A stretch of 64,000 nt of DNA, from NCBI RefSeq assembly GCF_001442615.1, contig NZ_LMXN01000001.1, positions 372,001-436,000 on the forward strand, in the 5' to 3' direction. Positions within the stretch are counted from its first letter, which is position 1, and the number at the start of each line of letters is the position of its first letter. Shown in pieces: positions 1-7,526 of the stretch. Origin of the DNA: Algoriphagus resistens. GTDB lineage: Bacteria > Bacteroidota > Bacteroidia > Cytophagales > Cyclobacteriaceae. The notes under the pieces were generated by a model, which saw nothing but the letters and a program-made list of their open reading frames with translations, was not told where the DNA came from and did no database searches. The translations under genes and the position numbers were made by a program.

Positions 1-372
1 CAAGTAGTCTTTTGAATACTTCTTAAATGCGGTTAATACATCATTGTTGGCCGATGTGATTTTTTTTAATTCATCCTCCTCCAAAACATAATCAAAAATT
101 TCTAAGAAGATTTTTAATTTATATTCTGATAGGGATACAAGGGAAATTATAAATTGCTCTGTAAAAATACTTTTATAACCACCTGCAAAAAAATACTCAA
201 AAAAATCCTCTGAGTATATTTTCATGTCATCAAACTTCTTGTCAATTGAATCTAAAAAAATTGAGGAATGTTTTAAATATTCTTCCAACTGAATCAAGCT
301 ATCCTTTTTCAACCCGTAATAAAAGAAGCTTATTTCAGATCTGATGTGTCCCGGATCTAATTTTTCTTTCAT
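1..372 (-). CDS. Hypothetical protein, partial (C-terminus beyond window edge)
   Basis: An open frame starts at an ATG at 372 and runs without a stop off the left edge, giving at least 124 residues (start MKEKLDPGHIRSE). It is rich in Lys, Glu, Phe, Tyr and Ile, looks mostly helical, and has no signal peptide or membrane segment. I do not recognise a family. Base composition is strongly AT-rich, like the neighbouring coiled-coil gene and unlike the phage structural genes, so it is probably accessory cargo of the prophage. The reading frame is reliable because 124 codons stay open in AT-rich DNA. Confidence 0.7.
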   Translation of the reverse strand, partial: MKEKLDPGHIRSEISFFYYGLKKDSLIQLEEYLKHSSIFLDSIDKKFDDMKIYSEDFFEYFFAGGYKSIFTEQFIISLVSLSEYKLKIFLEIFDYVLEEDELKKITSANNDVLTAFKKYSKDYL

Positions 373-476
373 GTTTTTTCTGCAAAAATACTCAAAAAAT
401 AGTTTCCAAATGACTTGATAATCAAGCTATTATTATCTTTCTTGCACATTGTTAAACAATTGAACAACAGAAACTT

Positions 477-722
477 ATGACAACCATCGACGCAGTATTT
501 ACCGGAACTCCAGACAATTTAGCTACCGTGAAAGTTTTCGCCATCAAGCATGCCAGCATAAGCCGAATTCTTGGCCACCGGCTTTATGTATCCTGGATCT
601 GCCAGACTGAAAACTACGTGAAAGCCTTTGAAGACTGTATGGATGAAATCAGAATGGATGATCTGGGACCAGTAGAGAAGGATACCAATGGGGTAGTGGT
701 CAAAATTGAGATGATCCGTTGA
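477..722 (+). CDS. Small hypothetical protein, 81 aa
   Basis: An ATG-initiated frame with balanced codon use and residues typical of a small soluble alpha/beta protein (start MTTIDAVFTGTPDN). It has no membrane segment and no recognised motif. It is divergent from the partial gene to its left, with about 100 bp between them that could hold both promoters, and converges with the coiled-coil membrane gene, overlapping it by 23 bp at the 3' ends. Its base composition is closer to the phage core than to the AT-rich neighbours. Confidence 0.6.
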   Translation: MTTIDAVFTGTPDNLATVKVFAIKHASISRILGHRLYVSWICQTENYVKAFEDCMDEIRMDDLGPVEKDTNGVVVKIEMIR

Positions 723-1308
723 TTTTTTTTAATTCATCACTAATTTTATCAAAGATATCTTTATCCCGTTGTTTTAGTTTTTCCATTTCGTTTTTAAATC
801 TTTCTAGGGTTGATTTCTCTTTCTTGGAAACTTCAGAATATATTGTTTTAAAATCTAGATTGTTAAATTTAATTTTATTGATATCAGATTTTAAGCTTTC
901 TATTTTGGCTAATAATATTTCTTTTTCAGGTTCATCCAAGCTTTTATTCTTTTGTTCTATCTCTTCCACGGAAACGGTTAACCTATTCAGTAACATATCT
1001 GATTGATCTTTCAAATTTTCATGAAGCTGACTTATTTCATTTTTTGCAGAATCAAGTAATTTCTTTTGATCTTCCTTAAACTCCTTACTTTGTCTCCATA
1101 GTAAATAAGCTGTTACTATTGCCCCAACCGTAAAAAGAATACCTAAAGCCCCAATCATCCAAGCGAGCGGATTTCCCACCAAAGAGAGCTGATCATTACT
1201 TCTTTCTAAAAGCTTGATATAAGCTTCATTATAAAGTGGATCCACTCTGTTGATATACAAGGTGTCCACTCTAGAAATCACTTGATTTATAGAGTCTAAA
1301 TTTTGCAT
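700..1308 (-). CDS. Membrane-anchored coiled-coil protein, 202 aa
   Basis: A short N-terminal region (residues 1-45) is followed by one hydrophobic membrane segment at about 48-69 (WMIGALGILFTVGAIVTAYLL), then a long charged helical stretch from about 70 to 198 rich in Lys, Glu, Asp and Leu with heptad-like spacing, probably a coiled coil. The function is unknown. The topology resembles small phage or host membrane proteins that tether a cytoplasmic coiled coil. It is AT-rich and lies in the left cargo strip beside the DUF2158-like gene, on the same strand. The start is the only in-frame ATG before the membrane segment. Confidence 0.65.
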   Translation of the reverse strand: MQNLDSINQVISRVDTLYINRVDPLYNEAYIKLLERSNDQLSLVGNPLAWMIGALGILFTVGAIVTAYLLWRQSKEFKEDQKKLLDSAKNEISQLHENLKDQSDMLLNRLTVSVEEIEQKNKSLDEPEKEILLAKIESLKSDINKIKFNNLDFKTIYSEVSKKEKSTLERFKNEMEKLKQRDKDIFDKISDELKKINGSSQF

Positions 1309-1385
1309 TTAATATGAAAAATATTGGTTGAGGAGCAATTGACAAATTAAAAGCCATTAGAATTATCTCCCACGGCTTAAAAAGT

Positions 1386-1562
1386 CTATTTTTCTTTTTC
1401 TAATCCATCCGCAAATATTTTCACCTCTACCAATTTTCCTTCATTAAAATAAACACAGGAAATATCAGTTCTTCCGTCTCTTTGCGTATCAATATATGCT
1501 ACGGTCATTTTTGGACTACCTGATTTAAGTTTTACTATATCACCCAATTGAAAATCAGCCAT
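1386..1562 (-). CDS. YodC/DUF2158-like small protein, 58 aa
   Basis: A 58-codon frame starts at ATG 1562 and ends TAG at 1386-1388. The protein begins MADFQLGDIVKLKSGSPKMT and has a later C-V-Y-F-N motif. This is the pattern of the DUF2158 (YodC-like) family: a start of the GDxVxLKSGGPxMTV type followed by a Cys-aromatic strand; that family is usually 55-85 residues. Its role is unknown. It is a single small beta-domain protein common in mobile DNA. An A-rich stretch precedes the start. It stands alone in a gap that otherwise shows no coding signal. Confidence 0.75.
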   Translation of the reverse strand: MADFQLGDIVKLKSGSPKMTVAYIDTQRDGRTDISCVYFNEGKLVEVKIFADGLEKEK

Positions 1563-1651
1563 TTTTTTTTATTTATAGATTTCACCTAAAATACTCACTA
1601 TCAAATTCATTTTAACCGGACGAAACTTTTTATACCTCATAACGAAAGATT

Positions 1652-2182
1652 TTGTTTCTTTTGTGGAATAATCCGATATTGGAGAAACAAAACGTATCCG
1701 TGACAGAACCTTTCCGAGTAGCCATTCCGATCCGCCCGCACCTAAAGGCTTTTCTCCAAGACATCTACGATTTTCCTTATGTGCTCAATCAGAAAGACGA
1801 TATCGGGATTTTTCTCTATCACCTGCTTCGCCGTCGCAAGTTCCGTGATCGCAAATACTACTCACTCGAAGGCTGTACAGATTCCATCGACGTGTTGATA
1901 TCCAGACGCTATGTAATCCGTGAAGGCGTGATGCTCCTGAATGACTACCAGGTGCATCTATTCAATAGCTATATAGAGGATATGATGGAGCGGCACTCGA
2001 TCACTTGGATACGCTCCTCCGAGAAGTCTGGCATGACGAATAAGGAAGCTATCTACCAGTGGATGGAGATGTACAATCTGGATCACGGATCCAGCGACTG
2101 GTACCACCGCATCAAAAAGCAATACTTCCGCTATAGAAAGTCGAAAATAAAGCCAAATACCGCTCCGCCCGCTGTCCCCTAA
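1652..2182 (+). CDS. Hypothetical phage protein, possible DNA-binding regulator, 176 aa
   Basis: The frame opens with TTG at 1652. Other possible starts are TTG at 1679 and GTG at 1700, and the start is not resolved. The protein is basic. Its C-terminal part (about 125-165) contains a segment (SGMTNKEAIYQWMEMYN, then a basic YRKSK tail) that could be a helix-turn-helix like those of Mor/C late activators. This is inference from shape only; no family is recognised. It is the first gene of the plus-strand phage block, and its stop codon lies inside the TGTCCCCTA element preceding the next gene. That position would suit a late-gene regulator. Confidence 0.5.
   Translation: MFLLWNNPILEKQNVSVTEPFRVAIPIRPHLKAFLQDIYDFPYVLNQKDDIGIFLYHLLRRRKFRDRKYYSLEGCTDSIDVLISRRYVIREGVMLLNDYQVHLFNSYIEDMMERHSITWIRSSEKSGMTNKEAIYQWMEMYNLDHGSSDWYHRIKKQYFRYRKSKIKPNTAPPAVP
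2173..2181 (+). promoter_or_regulatory. TGTCCYCTA-type phage element, copy 1
   Basis: TGTCCCCTA overlaps the stop codon of the upstream gene and ends 30 nt before the ATG at 2212. It is followed four bases later by CTAAAGTCT, which is also nearly present after copy 2. It is one of five intergenic copies placed ahead of phage gene blocks; promoter or RNA-processing function is inferred. Confidence 0.5.
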
Positions 2183-2211
2183 TTTCTAAAGTCTAGTTCC
2201 CATATTTGGTT

Positions 2212-2817
2212 ATGAATCTGACCTTTCCCGTGACCGGTGATAACTATGGAGGTGTAGACCGATTTTGGTTTGCACATGAGGATGATATCGCCGGAACGGA
2301 TGCATCCGGACAGATCCTTCTGAAGGAAGGCAAATTCTGGAATCTTGGTAAGGCCACCAAGTACTCGATCAAGTTTTCCAATCCTGATACAACCCGGCGA
2401 GGTGGTACCACTTTCAATCCCTCGATCACTGGAAAAGTAAAGAAGTACCGCCCCGAACTGGAATCGGTTCTTTCTGCTATGCGAGGGGAGAAGTTTGCGC
2501 TGATCATCAAGGATAAGAATGGCTTCCTTATCCAAGTAGGCCGTCCGGGTGAGCTGCTGACATTCGGCACGGATCAGGACACCGGCGAACTTCCTTCTGA
2601 TAATAACGAGTACCGCTTTTCTTTCCGTGGGCAGACATCCGCCAAGCCTGTGAGCTTTGCGACAGAGATCCCCGTGGATCCAAGTACTCCGGAAGAGCCT
2701 AGCACTGGCCTTCCGGTGAAGATCTATCTGAACGGCTCACTAGTGGCCACCGTGCCCACTGGCGGAAGCTTTTCAATTACTACCGAATTCACACTTGAAT
2801 ATCAAATCCTACCATGA
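2212..2817 (+). CDS. Probable phage tail-tube-like structural protein, 201 aa
   Basis: A beta-rich protein with no signal peptide. Its core includes LIIKDKNGFLIQVGRPGELL and YRFSFRGQTSAKP, followed by a Pro/Thr-rich linker (about 163-175) and a small C-terminal domain. The middle strand pattern (a WI/LIQ-x-G strand, then a strand-loop-strand ending in SGRV/FRGQT) parallels the protein at 10386-10940. Both could have a tail-tube or tube-cap fold; this is inference from layout, not a family match. The ATG at 2212 was chosen over the TTG two codons upstream. It overlaps the next gene by ATGA, so translation is probably coupled. Confidence 0.5.
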   Translation: MNLTFPVTGDNYGGVDRFWFAHEDDIAGTDASGQILLKEGKFWNLGKATKYSIKFSNPDTTRRGGTTFNPSITGKVKKYRPELESVLSAMRGEKFALIIKDKNGFLIQVGRPGELLTFGTDQDTGELPSDNNEYRFSFRGQTSAKPVSFATEIPVDPSTPEEPSTGLPVKIYLNGSLVATVPTGGSFSITTEFTLEYQILP

Positions 2818-3893
2818 GCACTTGGACAGACGTATCTACTTATATTAAAACCCAACTCAAGCCAGGTGTCTTGGGTAATACGAATGTTCAGAAGATTCTG
2901 AATTCAGTCCTGGCAATCGTAAATCAAATCAATGCAGGTTCTTTAGATCCGGAGAATGATAGTTTATGGAAGGCAGAGGTAATTTATCCGGCAGACACTA
3001 CACCCGTGCTTTGGCAGGATAACTGGCTGGTATCGAATATCGCTGACAATGAGGGAAATGTTCCTATCAATACCGCTGGGGTGGTACATCCTACTTGGCG
3101 GATCATCGGCAGTTCGGTAGGATCCGGAATACGGCCGTGGCAAGCCATTGTATATCCCAATGTGCTCGAAATAATCTTTTCTGCTGGATTTCTCTACTAC
3201 CTGGACAGGAACGAAGTGGGGACTGATCCGTTTGTTTCGGTGGACTTTGCTACAGAGCTAGCGGCAGGGGAATGGAAGATTTTGACGGGAGGGGAAAAAG
3301 GAGATCCAGGCGAACCAGGTGAACCAGGTGAACCAGGAGATCCAGGCGCACCAGGCGCACCCGGTGAAGATGGAAGGGAAGCAGAATTCCAAGTTTCAGG
3401 TACTGACCTGCAATGGAGACTTGTAGGTGATCCTACTTGGATCACAATTTTCGATCTGAGTACACTAGGAGGCGGGGGTTCGATGACACCTGAGCAAATC
3501 AGGGATGCGTTAGCAACTTTGACAGGGGATGATCGCTTAGATGCCAGTGCAGTCAAAGGTCTTCCAGAAGGAGGATCAGGTGGTGGCCTCACCAAAGTCC
3601 CTTTCACCACAGCCCTGAAATTCGACAAGAGTTACAAATCGGAAACATCCCAAACAGGGGTAATTGCCTTTACATTGGATAGCACGGATCTGGTACTTGC
3701 TGATCATTATTCTAACAGGTACGAAATCGAAATTGAAGCGAACGGCACAGGTGGGGTACCAACCTTCTCGACAGATTTCGAAATTCAGTATTCCGACTGG
3801 AGCAACAATACAGGGGACATTAATCAATTAGTATTCAAGCTTTCAAAGTCGGGCAAAGTAGTAGTCTGGCTTGATAACGTAATTATAGCATAA
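2814..3893 (+). CDS. Collagen-repeat phage tail fibre-like protein, 359 aa
   Basis: The N-terminal about 155 residues form a unique domain with carbohydrate-module-like segments (LWKAEVIYPADTTPV, RPWQAIVYP). It is followed by nine uninterrupted Gly-X-Y triplets at residues 160-186 and a C-terminal beta-rich domain from about 265 to 359. Collagen-like triplets are well known in phage tail fibres, where they trimerise the shaft. Together with its place beside spike-like genes this supports a virion fibre that contacts the host surface. The start overlaps the preceding gene by 4 bp, and its stop is adjacent to the following gene. Confidence 0.75.
   Translation: MSTWTDVSTYIKTQLKPGVLGNTNVQKILNSVLAIVNQINAGSLDPENDSLWKAEVIYPADTTPVLWQDNWLVSNIADNEGNVPINTAGVVHPTWRIIGSSVGSGIRPWQAIVYPNVLEIIFSAGFLYYLDRNEVGTDPFVSVDFATELAAGEWKILTGGEKGDPGEPGEPGEPGDPGAPGAPGEDGREAEFQVSGTDLQWRLVGDPTWITIFDLSTLGGGGSMTPEQIRDALATLTGDDRLDASAVKGLPEGGSGGGLTKVPFTTALKFDKSYKSETSQTGVIAFTLDSTDLVLADHYSNRYEIEIEANGTGGVPTFSTDFEIQYSDWSNNTGDINQLVFKLSKSGKVVVWLDNVIIA
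3291..3374 (+). repeat. Gly-X-Y (collagen-like) coding repeat
   Basis: Nine codon triplets of the form Gly-X-Y, mainly Gly-Glu-Pro, Gly-Asp-Pro and Gly-Ala-Pro, give a run of near-identical 9-base DNA repeats (GGTGAACCA/GGCGCACCA). Such tracts change length easily by slippage or recombination and may alter fibre length. Confidence 0.9.
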
Positions 3894-4123
3894 TGATGGA
3901 AGAGCTAACCGAACAGGAAATTATTAATAACTGCCTTGAGTATGGTGAAATGACTGTACTGGAATTCGATGTAATTCCAAATGCAAACCGTACCCGGATC
4001 ACGAAATCACGATATTCTTGGAATGGACACATAGTTGAAAATACAATCGGATATGTGAATACAGTGACTAGCAACTCGGTGTATGCAATCCTTTCAGATG
4101 TTAAGGAGGTGATTTATGAGTGA
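3893..4123 (+). CDS. Small hypothetical phage protein, 76 aa
   Basis: An acidic 76-residue protein starting MMEELTEQEIINNCLEYGEM, with the look of a small alpha/beta protein and no membrane segment. The start codon abuts the end of the collagen-fibre gene (TAATGATG), and its 3' end overlaps the next gene by 8 bp and carries that gene's Shine-Dalgarno sequence. The tight packing suggests translational coupling between fibre genes. A fibre chaperone or connector is possible from position only; no family is recognised. Confidence 0.6.
   Translation: MMEELTEQEIINNCLEYGEMTVLEFDVIPNANRTRITKSRYSWNGHIVENTIGYVNTVTSNSVYAILSDVKEVIYE
4103..4112 (+). promoter_or_regulatory. Near-perfect Shine-Dalgarno before the spike-like gene
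   Basis: AAGGAGGTGA(TTT) sits just before ATG 4116, with GGAGG six bases from the start. It is complementary to essentially the whole 16S rRNA anti-SD tail. Such sites are rare in Bacteroidota, where most genes lack an SD, so this start is expected to be unusually SD-dependent. Confidence 0.85.
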
Positions 4124-5516
4124 GTTTAAATTAGTAGGTGATAAGTACATAACCCAATGGAATGGAAGTTCCATAAACGATGGTTCAGAAGAAACACCAT
4201 ATGCACACCCTGCCGATGCCCCTTCTTCTTCAACGAATAAGATAATAATTGGGTCTGGATATTATAATGGAGTTTGGACAGGGTACAGACGTTTGATAGG
4301 TGATGGAAAGGTTGTTATTGATTTGAATGGTGGTAATTTTAATGGTGGTTCTTTAGGGTCATATACAAACCCAACCCATGAAAACATAAAGTTGCTAAGA
4401 TGTGATAATCTTTGTGGTTTAGGTACTGCTCAAGATTTCTTTATAAATGACTCCTATTTACAATTTACATTTATTTCAACAGGATATAGACTTGGAGGTA
4501 ATTTTGTTAGGTGCATTTTCGAAGGTTATCTGACAGATAATATTGTGAGAGTTCTTGTATCAAGTCAAAATAATGGGTTTTCAGTTAATAATTGTATTTT
4601 CTTATCTAGTATAGAATTCCCGTGGGAAAGACTTACACAGGCTTATAACCATTGTTATTTACCTTTGGGTAAAACACTCACGATAAGCTCACTCCCAACA
4701 ACTACTCAGATCAATAACTCAATGATTAATGGGTATGTTAGATATTTAGGGGTTGATTATGAGTTAAAAAAGCTCTATGATGGAAGTGTAAGACCAGATG
4801 CAAATCCAGCAATACCTGATTTAGTTGATGTTTATACTACAATTTATACTTCTGGAAATTTTGCAGGTGATCCTAAATTTATTGATATAGAGAATAAGCT
4901 AGTAGAACCAGATTCGGATTTACTTAAAAGGTCTAGTACATATGGTTTCATTGGAGGCGTAAAACCTGCTCGATATATAGGAGTGAACTCAATTTCTTCA
5001 GATGTGACTATTGAAACTGCTAGGATAGATAACACTAATCCTTCAAATTACATTATAGAGTCTGGGGAGAATGATGGGGAGGTGATTATCACATATAAGA
5101 CAGATACAATCACCGAAGTGCAAGCAATATTCATCGACTCCTTATTGGCTTTTGATGGTTCTGAGGTAGGCGGTACTGTGGGAAATAATAATGTGCCTGA
5201 TATTTTTCCTACATCTTACATACCATTATCTACGCCTGGATTAAAACCTAATCGATTGCTTTATGCCTTCCGTACCTCACAGTCGATTGCAAAACCTACT
5301 TTGGAATCACAATGGGATAACGATAGTGTAAGTTTAGGGACGACTCCAGGCGCTTGGTATATCATGGAGTGGAATATTAAACCTACGATACATGGTAGTA
5401 TGGGTAATTATTATGGTAATGGTAATCCAGAATCCATTGGAATAGCTGGAAATGGTATGAACGCACGTTGGAGACAGGTGAAAATTCGGCTGACAAACCT
5501 TAGAAGTTACGTATAA
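4116..5516 (+). CDS. Predicted tail spike/fibre protein with beta-helix-like repeats, 466 aa
   Basis: Rich in Asn, Gly, Ser, Thr, Ile and Tyr, with irregular short strand repeats (VVIDLNGGNFNGG, NNCIFLSS, INNSMINGYV) typical of right-handed beta-helix spikes. An N-terminal segment (about 1-45) may attach it to the tail, and the C-terminal part (about 330-466) is a separate beta domain. It is AT-rich compared with the adjacent fibre gene, as expected for a receptor-binding module exchanged between phages. No depolymerase active site can be named. The start is fixed by the strong SD at 4103-4112, and the stop overlaps the next start codon. Confidence 0.6.
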   Translation: MSEFKLVGDKYITQWNGSSINDGSEETPYAHPADAPSSSTNKIIIGSGYYNGVWTGYRRLIGDGKVVIDLNGGNFNGGSLGSYTNPTHENIKLLRCDNLCGLGTAQDFFINDSYLQFTFISTGYRLGGNFVRCIFEGYLTDNIVRVLVSSQNNGFSVNNCIFLSSIEFPWERLTQAYNHCYLPLGKTLTISSLPTTTQINNSMINGYVRYLGVDYELKKLYDGSVRPDANPAIPDLVDVYTTIYTSGNFAGDPKFIDIENKLVEPDSDLLKRSSTYGFIGGVKPARYIGVNSISSDVTIETARIDNTNPSNYIIESGENDGEVIITYKTDTITEVQAIFIDSLLAFDGSEVGGTVGNNNVPDIFPTSYIPLSTPGLKPNRLLYAFRTSQSIAKPTLESQWDNDSVSLGTTPGAWYIMEWNIKPTIHGSMGNYYGNGNPESIGIAGNGMNARWRQVKIRLTNLRSYV

Positions 5517-5869
5517 TGGGTTTGGAAGGTATTTCAGAACAGAAAACTACTAGCAGAAGAATATATACTTCTCCTGTTGGGCTTCGTGGTATAGCTGAGC
5601 AGTTGCCCGACAATACCCGATACATCAGGGTAGTGAGCTATCGCCAGATCCCTTTATCTAATGTCACCGTCACGGTGCACAATATAGGAGGAAATGAAAT
5701 GGCTACCACGAATGCAGAAGGGATTGCTACAATCTATCCAGACACTTCTACCGATATCACCATTGACTTGATACAGTACAACACCAAACTGAATGGAGTT
5801 GCTTACAATACCATTACTAATGATCTGGTGAAGACGATTATTCTAGACACGCTGATGCATATAATTTAG
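5516..5869 (+). CDS. Small beta-sandwich (carboxypeptidase-regulatory-like) phage protein, 117 aa
   Basis: Residues about 38-105 read like a transthyretin/CarboxypepD_reg-type fold: IPLSNVTVTVHN, then a short Gly-containing turn and EGIATIYPD, the strand-turn-strand seen in such domains. The N-terminus duplicates a short motif (LEGISEQ and LRGIAEQ), a small internal repeat. It starts in the stop codon of the spike-like gene (TAATGG), and no further plus-strand phage gene follows for 300 bp. It probably belongs to the tail-fibre group; its function is otherwise unknown. Confidence 0.55.
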   Translation: MGLEGISEQKTTSRRIYTSPVGLRGIAEQLPDNTRYIRVVSYRQIPLSNVTVTVHNIGGNEMATTNAEGIATIYPDTSTDITIDLIQYNTKLNGVAYNTITNDLVKTIILDTLMHII

Positions 5870-5937
5870 GAGTTGACTTTCATGCCTAATGCAGTTAGTT
5901 TTTCAAGATCAGTATTTAAATTCTCTTTTCGGCCTGC

Positions 5938-6099
5938 TTAAATATTCGAAACAGCTGAGAGTATGATCATTCTGATTTCGTGACCAATTTTCTTCCTTTC
6001 ATCCCAACCTTCGGAATACTTTATTTTTTCCAGTTTGGCAACAACCCGACTTTCTAAGTCTTTAAGTCTTGCCTTGAGTAATTTTTCTTCCTCTGACAA
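5938..6099 (-). CDS. Candidate small helical protein, 53 aa, with open frame continuing past its stop
   Basis: The minus-strand frame from TTG 6099 reads LSEEEKLLKARLKDLESRVV, a plausible amphipathic helix, and ends in TAA at 5938-5940. The same frame continues open for 23 more codons of coding-like sequence (including LNTDLEKLTALG) to a second TAA at 5866-5868, which overlaps the end of the gene at 5516-5869. Either this is an intact 53-aa gene or an originally longer about 77-aa gene cut by a nonsense change. No ATG start is available in frame; TGA lies four codons upstream of the TTG. Confidence 0.4.
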   Translation of the reverse strand: MSEEEKLLKARLKDLESRVVAKLEKIKYSEGWDERKKIGHEIRMIILSAVSNI

Positions 6100-6176
6100 T
6101 TGGTATCTTCATTTTGAAATTATGATAATATTCCCAAAATTGATAAAATTCAATTGTTACTCAAACTATCAAAATC

Positions 6177-6854
6177 ATGAGCGAAAATATCATAATAGCA
6201 TATACAGGCGAATTAAGAACTATTGACATTCAAGCAAAAGGTACAATTCCTGCATTTAGGATTGAAGGGGTGTTTTCTAAGAAGAAGCATTTTAAGGAGT
6301 TTGCCGAACATTTTCATTTTGCTTATGAGCATACTCTGCTTTTAAGCATGAAGCTTCCGTTAAACCCTAAATATGGAGATAAAGAAAAGGGATTAAAGGC
6401 ATATCAAATCAATGTCAAGCAAAATTTTCAGGTGGTTGAAGTGGAAAAAATTAAAAAACCTGCTGAGGATGACCCGAGATTTCATGGGAATCATGTTAGA
6501 ATTATTTATGAAGACTCAGGCGATTATATTGTATTTTGCTGGGCAAGAGACGAGTTTGACGCTTGTAAAAGGGCTATCACAGAGGCAAGGGAAATGACAG
6601 TAAAATTTGAAGTGAATGATGAGATACTGGGTAATACTACAATCCATATGCCGACAGATCCTGAAATCACATTCAAGGTTCCCATGTTTTTTGAAATCCC
6701 TGATGATGGAGAGATCTTTAAAATTGATTTTGAACGGTTCATAACAGATCCTGATGAATGGGAAATTGCACAGAGTGTCTTGGAAAACGATGTGATGGTG
6801 GTGGATAGGATTGATGGGGATGAAGTATGGTTGAGGGAGGGAAATCCTGCCTAA
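6177..6854 (+). CDS. Hypothetical cargo protein next to SRAP gene, 225 aa
   Basis: A soluble, mildly acidic protein starting MSENIIIAYTGELRTIDIQA, with no signal peptide or membrane segment. A long beta-rich N-terminal half is followed by Asp/Glu-rich strands (MFFEIPDDGEIFKIDFE) and a C-terminal VDRIDGDEVWL strand. I recognise no family. The 5' half is AT-rich. It ends two bases before the SRAP start codon, so the two genes are almost certainly co-transcribed; a joint role in DNA damage handling or in sensing cannot be shown. Confidence 0.65.
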   Translation: MSENIIIAYTGELRTIDIQAKGTIPAFRIEGVFSKKKHFKEFAEHFHFAYEHTLLLSMKLPLNPKYGDKEKGLKAYQINVKQNFQVVEVEKIKKPAEDDPRFHGNHVRIIYEDSGDYIVFCWARDEFDACKRAITEAREMTVKFEVNDEILGNTTIHMPTDPEITFKVPMFFEIPDDGEIFKIDFERFITDPDEWEIAQSVLENDVMVVDRIDGDEVWLREGNPA

Positions 6855-6856
6855 GG

Positions 6857-7456
6857 ATGTGCTATAATTACCAGATCGAAGATCCCGCCCCAAACATTGC
6901 CGGGCGCTACCGCTATCCAGATACACCGTCTAGGTTTACTCCTGGTGATCAGAATGGGTTTACTCATCCATATGTTCCAGTAGTCACTGATAAAAAACCG
7001 GAAGATGTACAATTCTACCAGTGGGGTTTGTTGCCCCACTGGGCCAAGGATAGTTCCTTTCAAAAAAACACGCTGAATGCCAGGATAGAAACCATTCATG
7101 AAAAGCCCTCATTTCGATCCTACACCAAGAACCGTTGCATTATCTTGGCTACTGGGTTCTACGAATGGAAGTGGCTGGATCCAAAAGGCAAGCAAAAGCA
7201 AAAACATAAGATATGGGAAAAAGGAGTGGATTATTTTTCATTTGCCGGTCTCTACTCTCATTGGCTTGACAAATCCACAGGTGAACTTATTCCCACCTTC
7301 ACCATAATCACACGGGAAGCCGAGGGCATCATGCGTGAGATCCATAATACAAAGCTCCGCATGCCAGCCGTCTTGCTTCACGTGGAAGAATCTGCCTGGC
7401 TCTCCGGTGCGATAGAAATCCCCACCTCCCCGGAGCTTGAAGCAATCCAATTGTAG
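6857..7456 (+). CDS. SRAP/YedK (HMCES-type) abasic-site DNA-protein crosslinking protein, 199 aa
   Basis: SRAP proteins shield abasic sites in single-stranded DNA by forming a thiazolidine link through Cys2 after removal of the initiator Met. The start at 6857 is chosen because it places Cys at position 2 (MCYNYQ); upstream in-frame starts would bury it. The other active-site residues are present: N74 in NARIET with E78, E103 in GFYEWK, and H163 in EIHNTKLRMP. Length is normal for the family. It follows the hypothetical gene with a 2-bp gap. In a prophage it may protect damaged replication intermediates; such genes also occur as host SOS-linked cargo. Confidence 0.93.
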   Translation: MCYNYQIEDPAPNIAGRYRYPDTPSRFTPGDQNGFTHPYVPVVTDKKPEDVQFYQWGLLPHWAKDSSFQKNTLNARIETIHEKPSFRSYTKNRCIILATGFYEWKWLDPKGKQKQKHKIWEKGVDYFSFAGLYSHWLDKSTGELIPTFTIITREAEGIMREIHNTKLRMPAVLLHVEESAWLSGAIEIPTSPELEAIQL

Positions 7457-7468
7457 GCTCTTTTCCAC

Positions 7469-7477
7469 TGTCCTCTA
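7469..7477 (+). promoter_or_regulatory. TGTCCYCTA-type phage element, copy 2
   Basis: TGTCCTCTA lies in the gap before the head module, 49 nt from the GTG start at 7527, preceded by TTTTCCAC and followed four bases later by CTAAAACTC. The flanks resemble copies 1 and 4. Confidence 0.5.
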
Positions 7478-7526
7478 GCTCCTAAAACTCTCGAATTACC
7501 TTCATATCATCAAATAATGATAGAAG

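Noticed and set aside
6827..6856. Upstream start of the SRAP gene
   Set aside because: It would remove Cys from position 2, which is the catalytic nucleophile.
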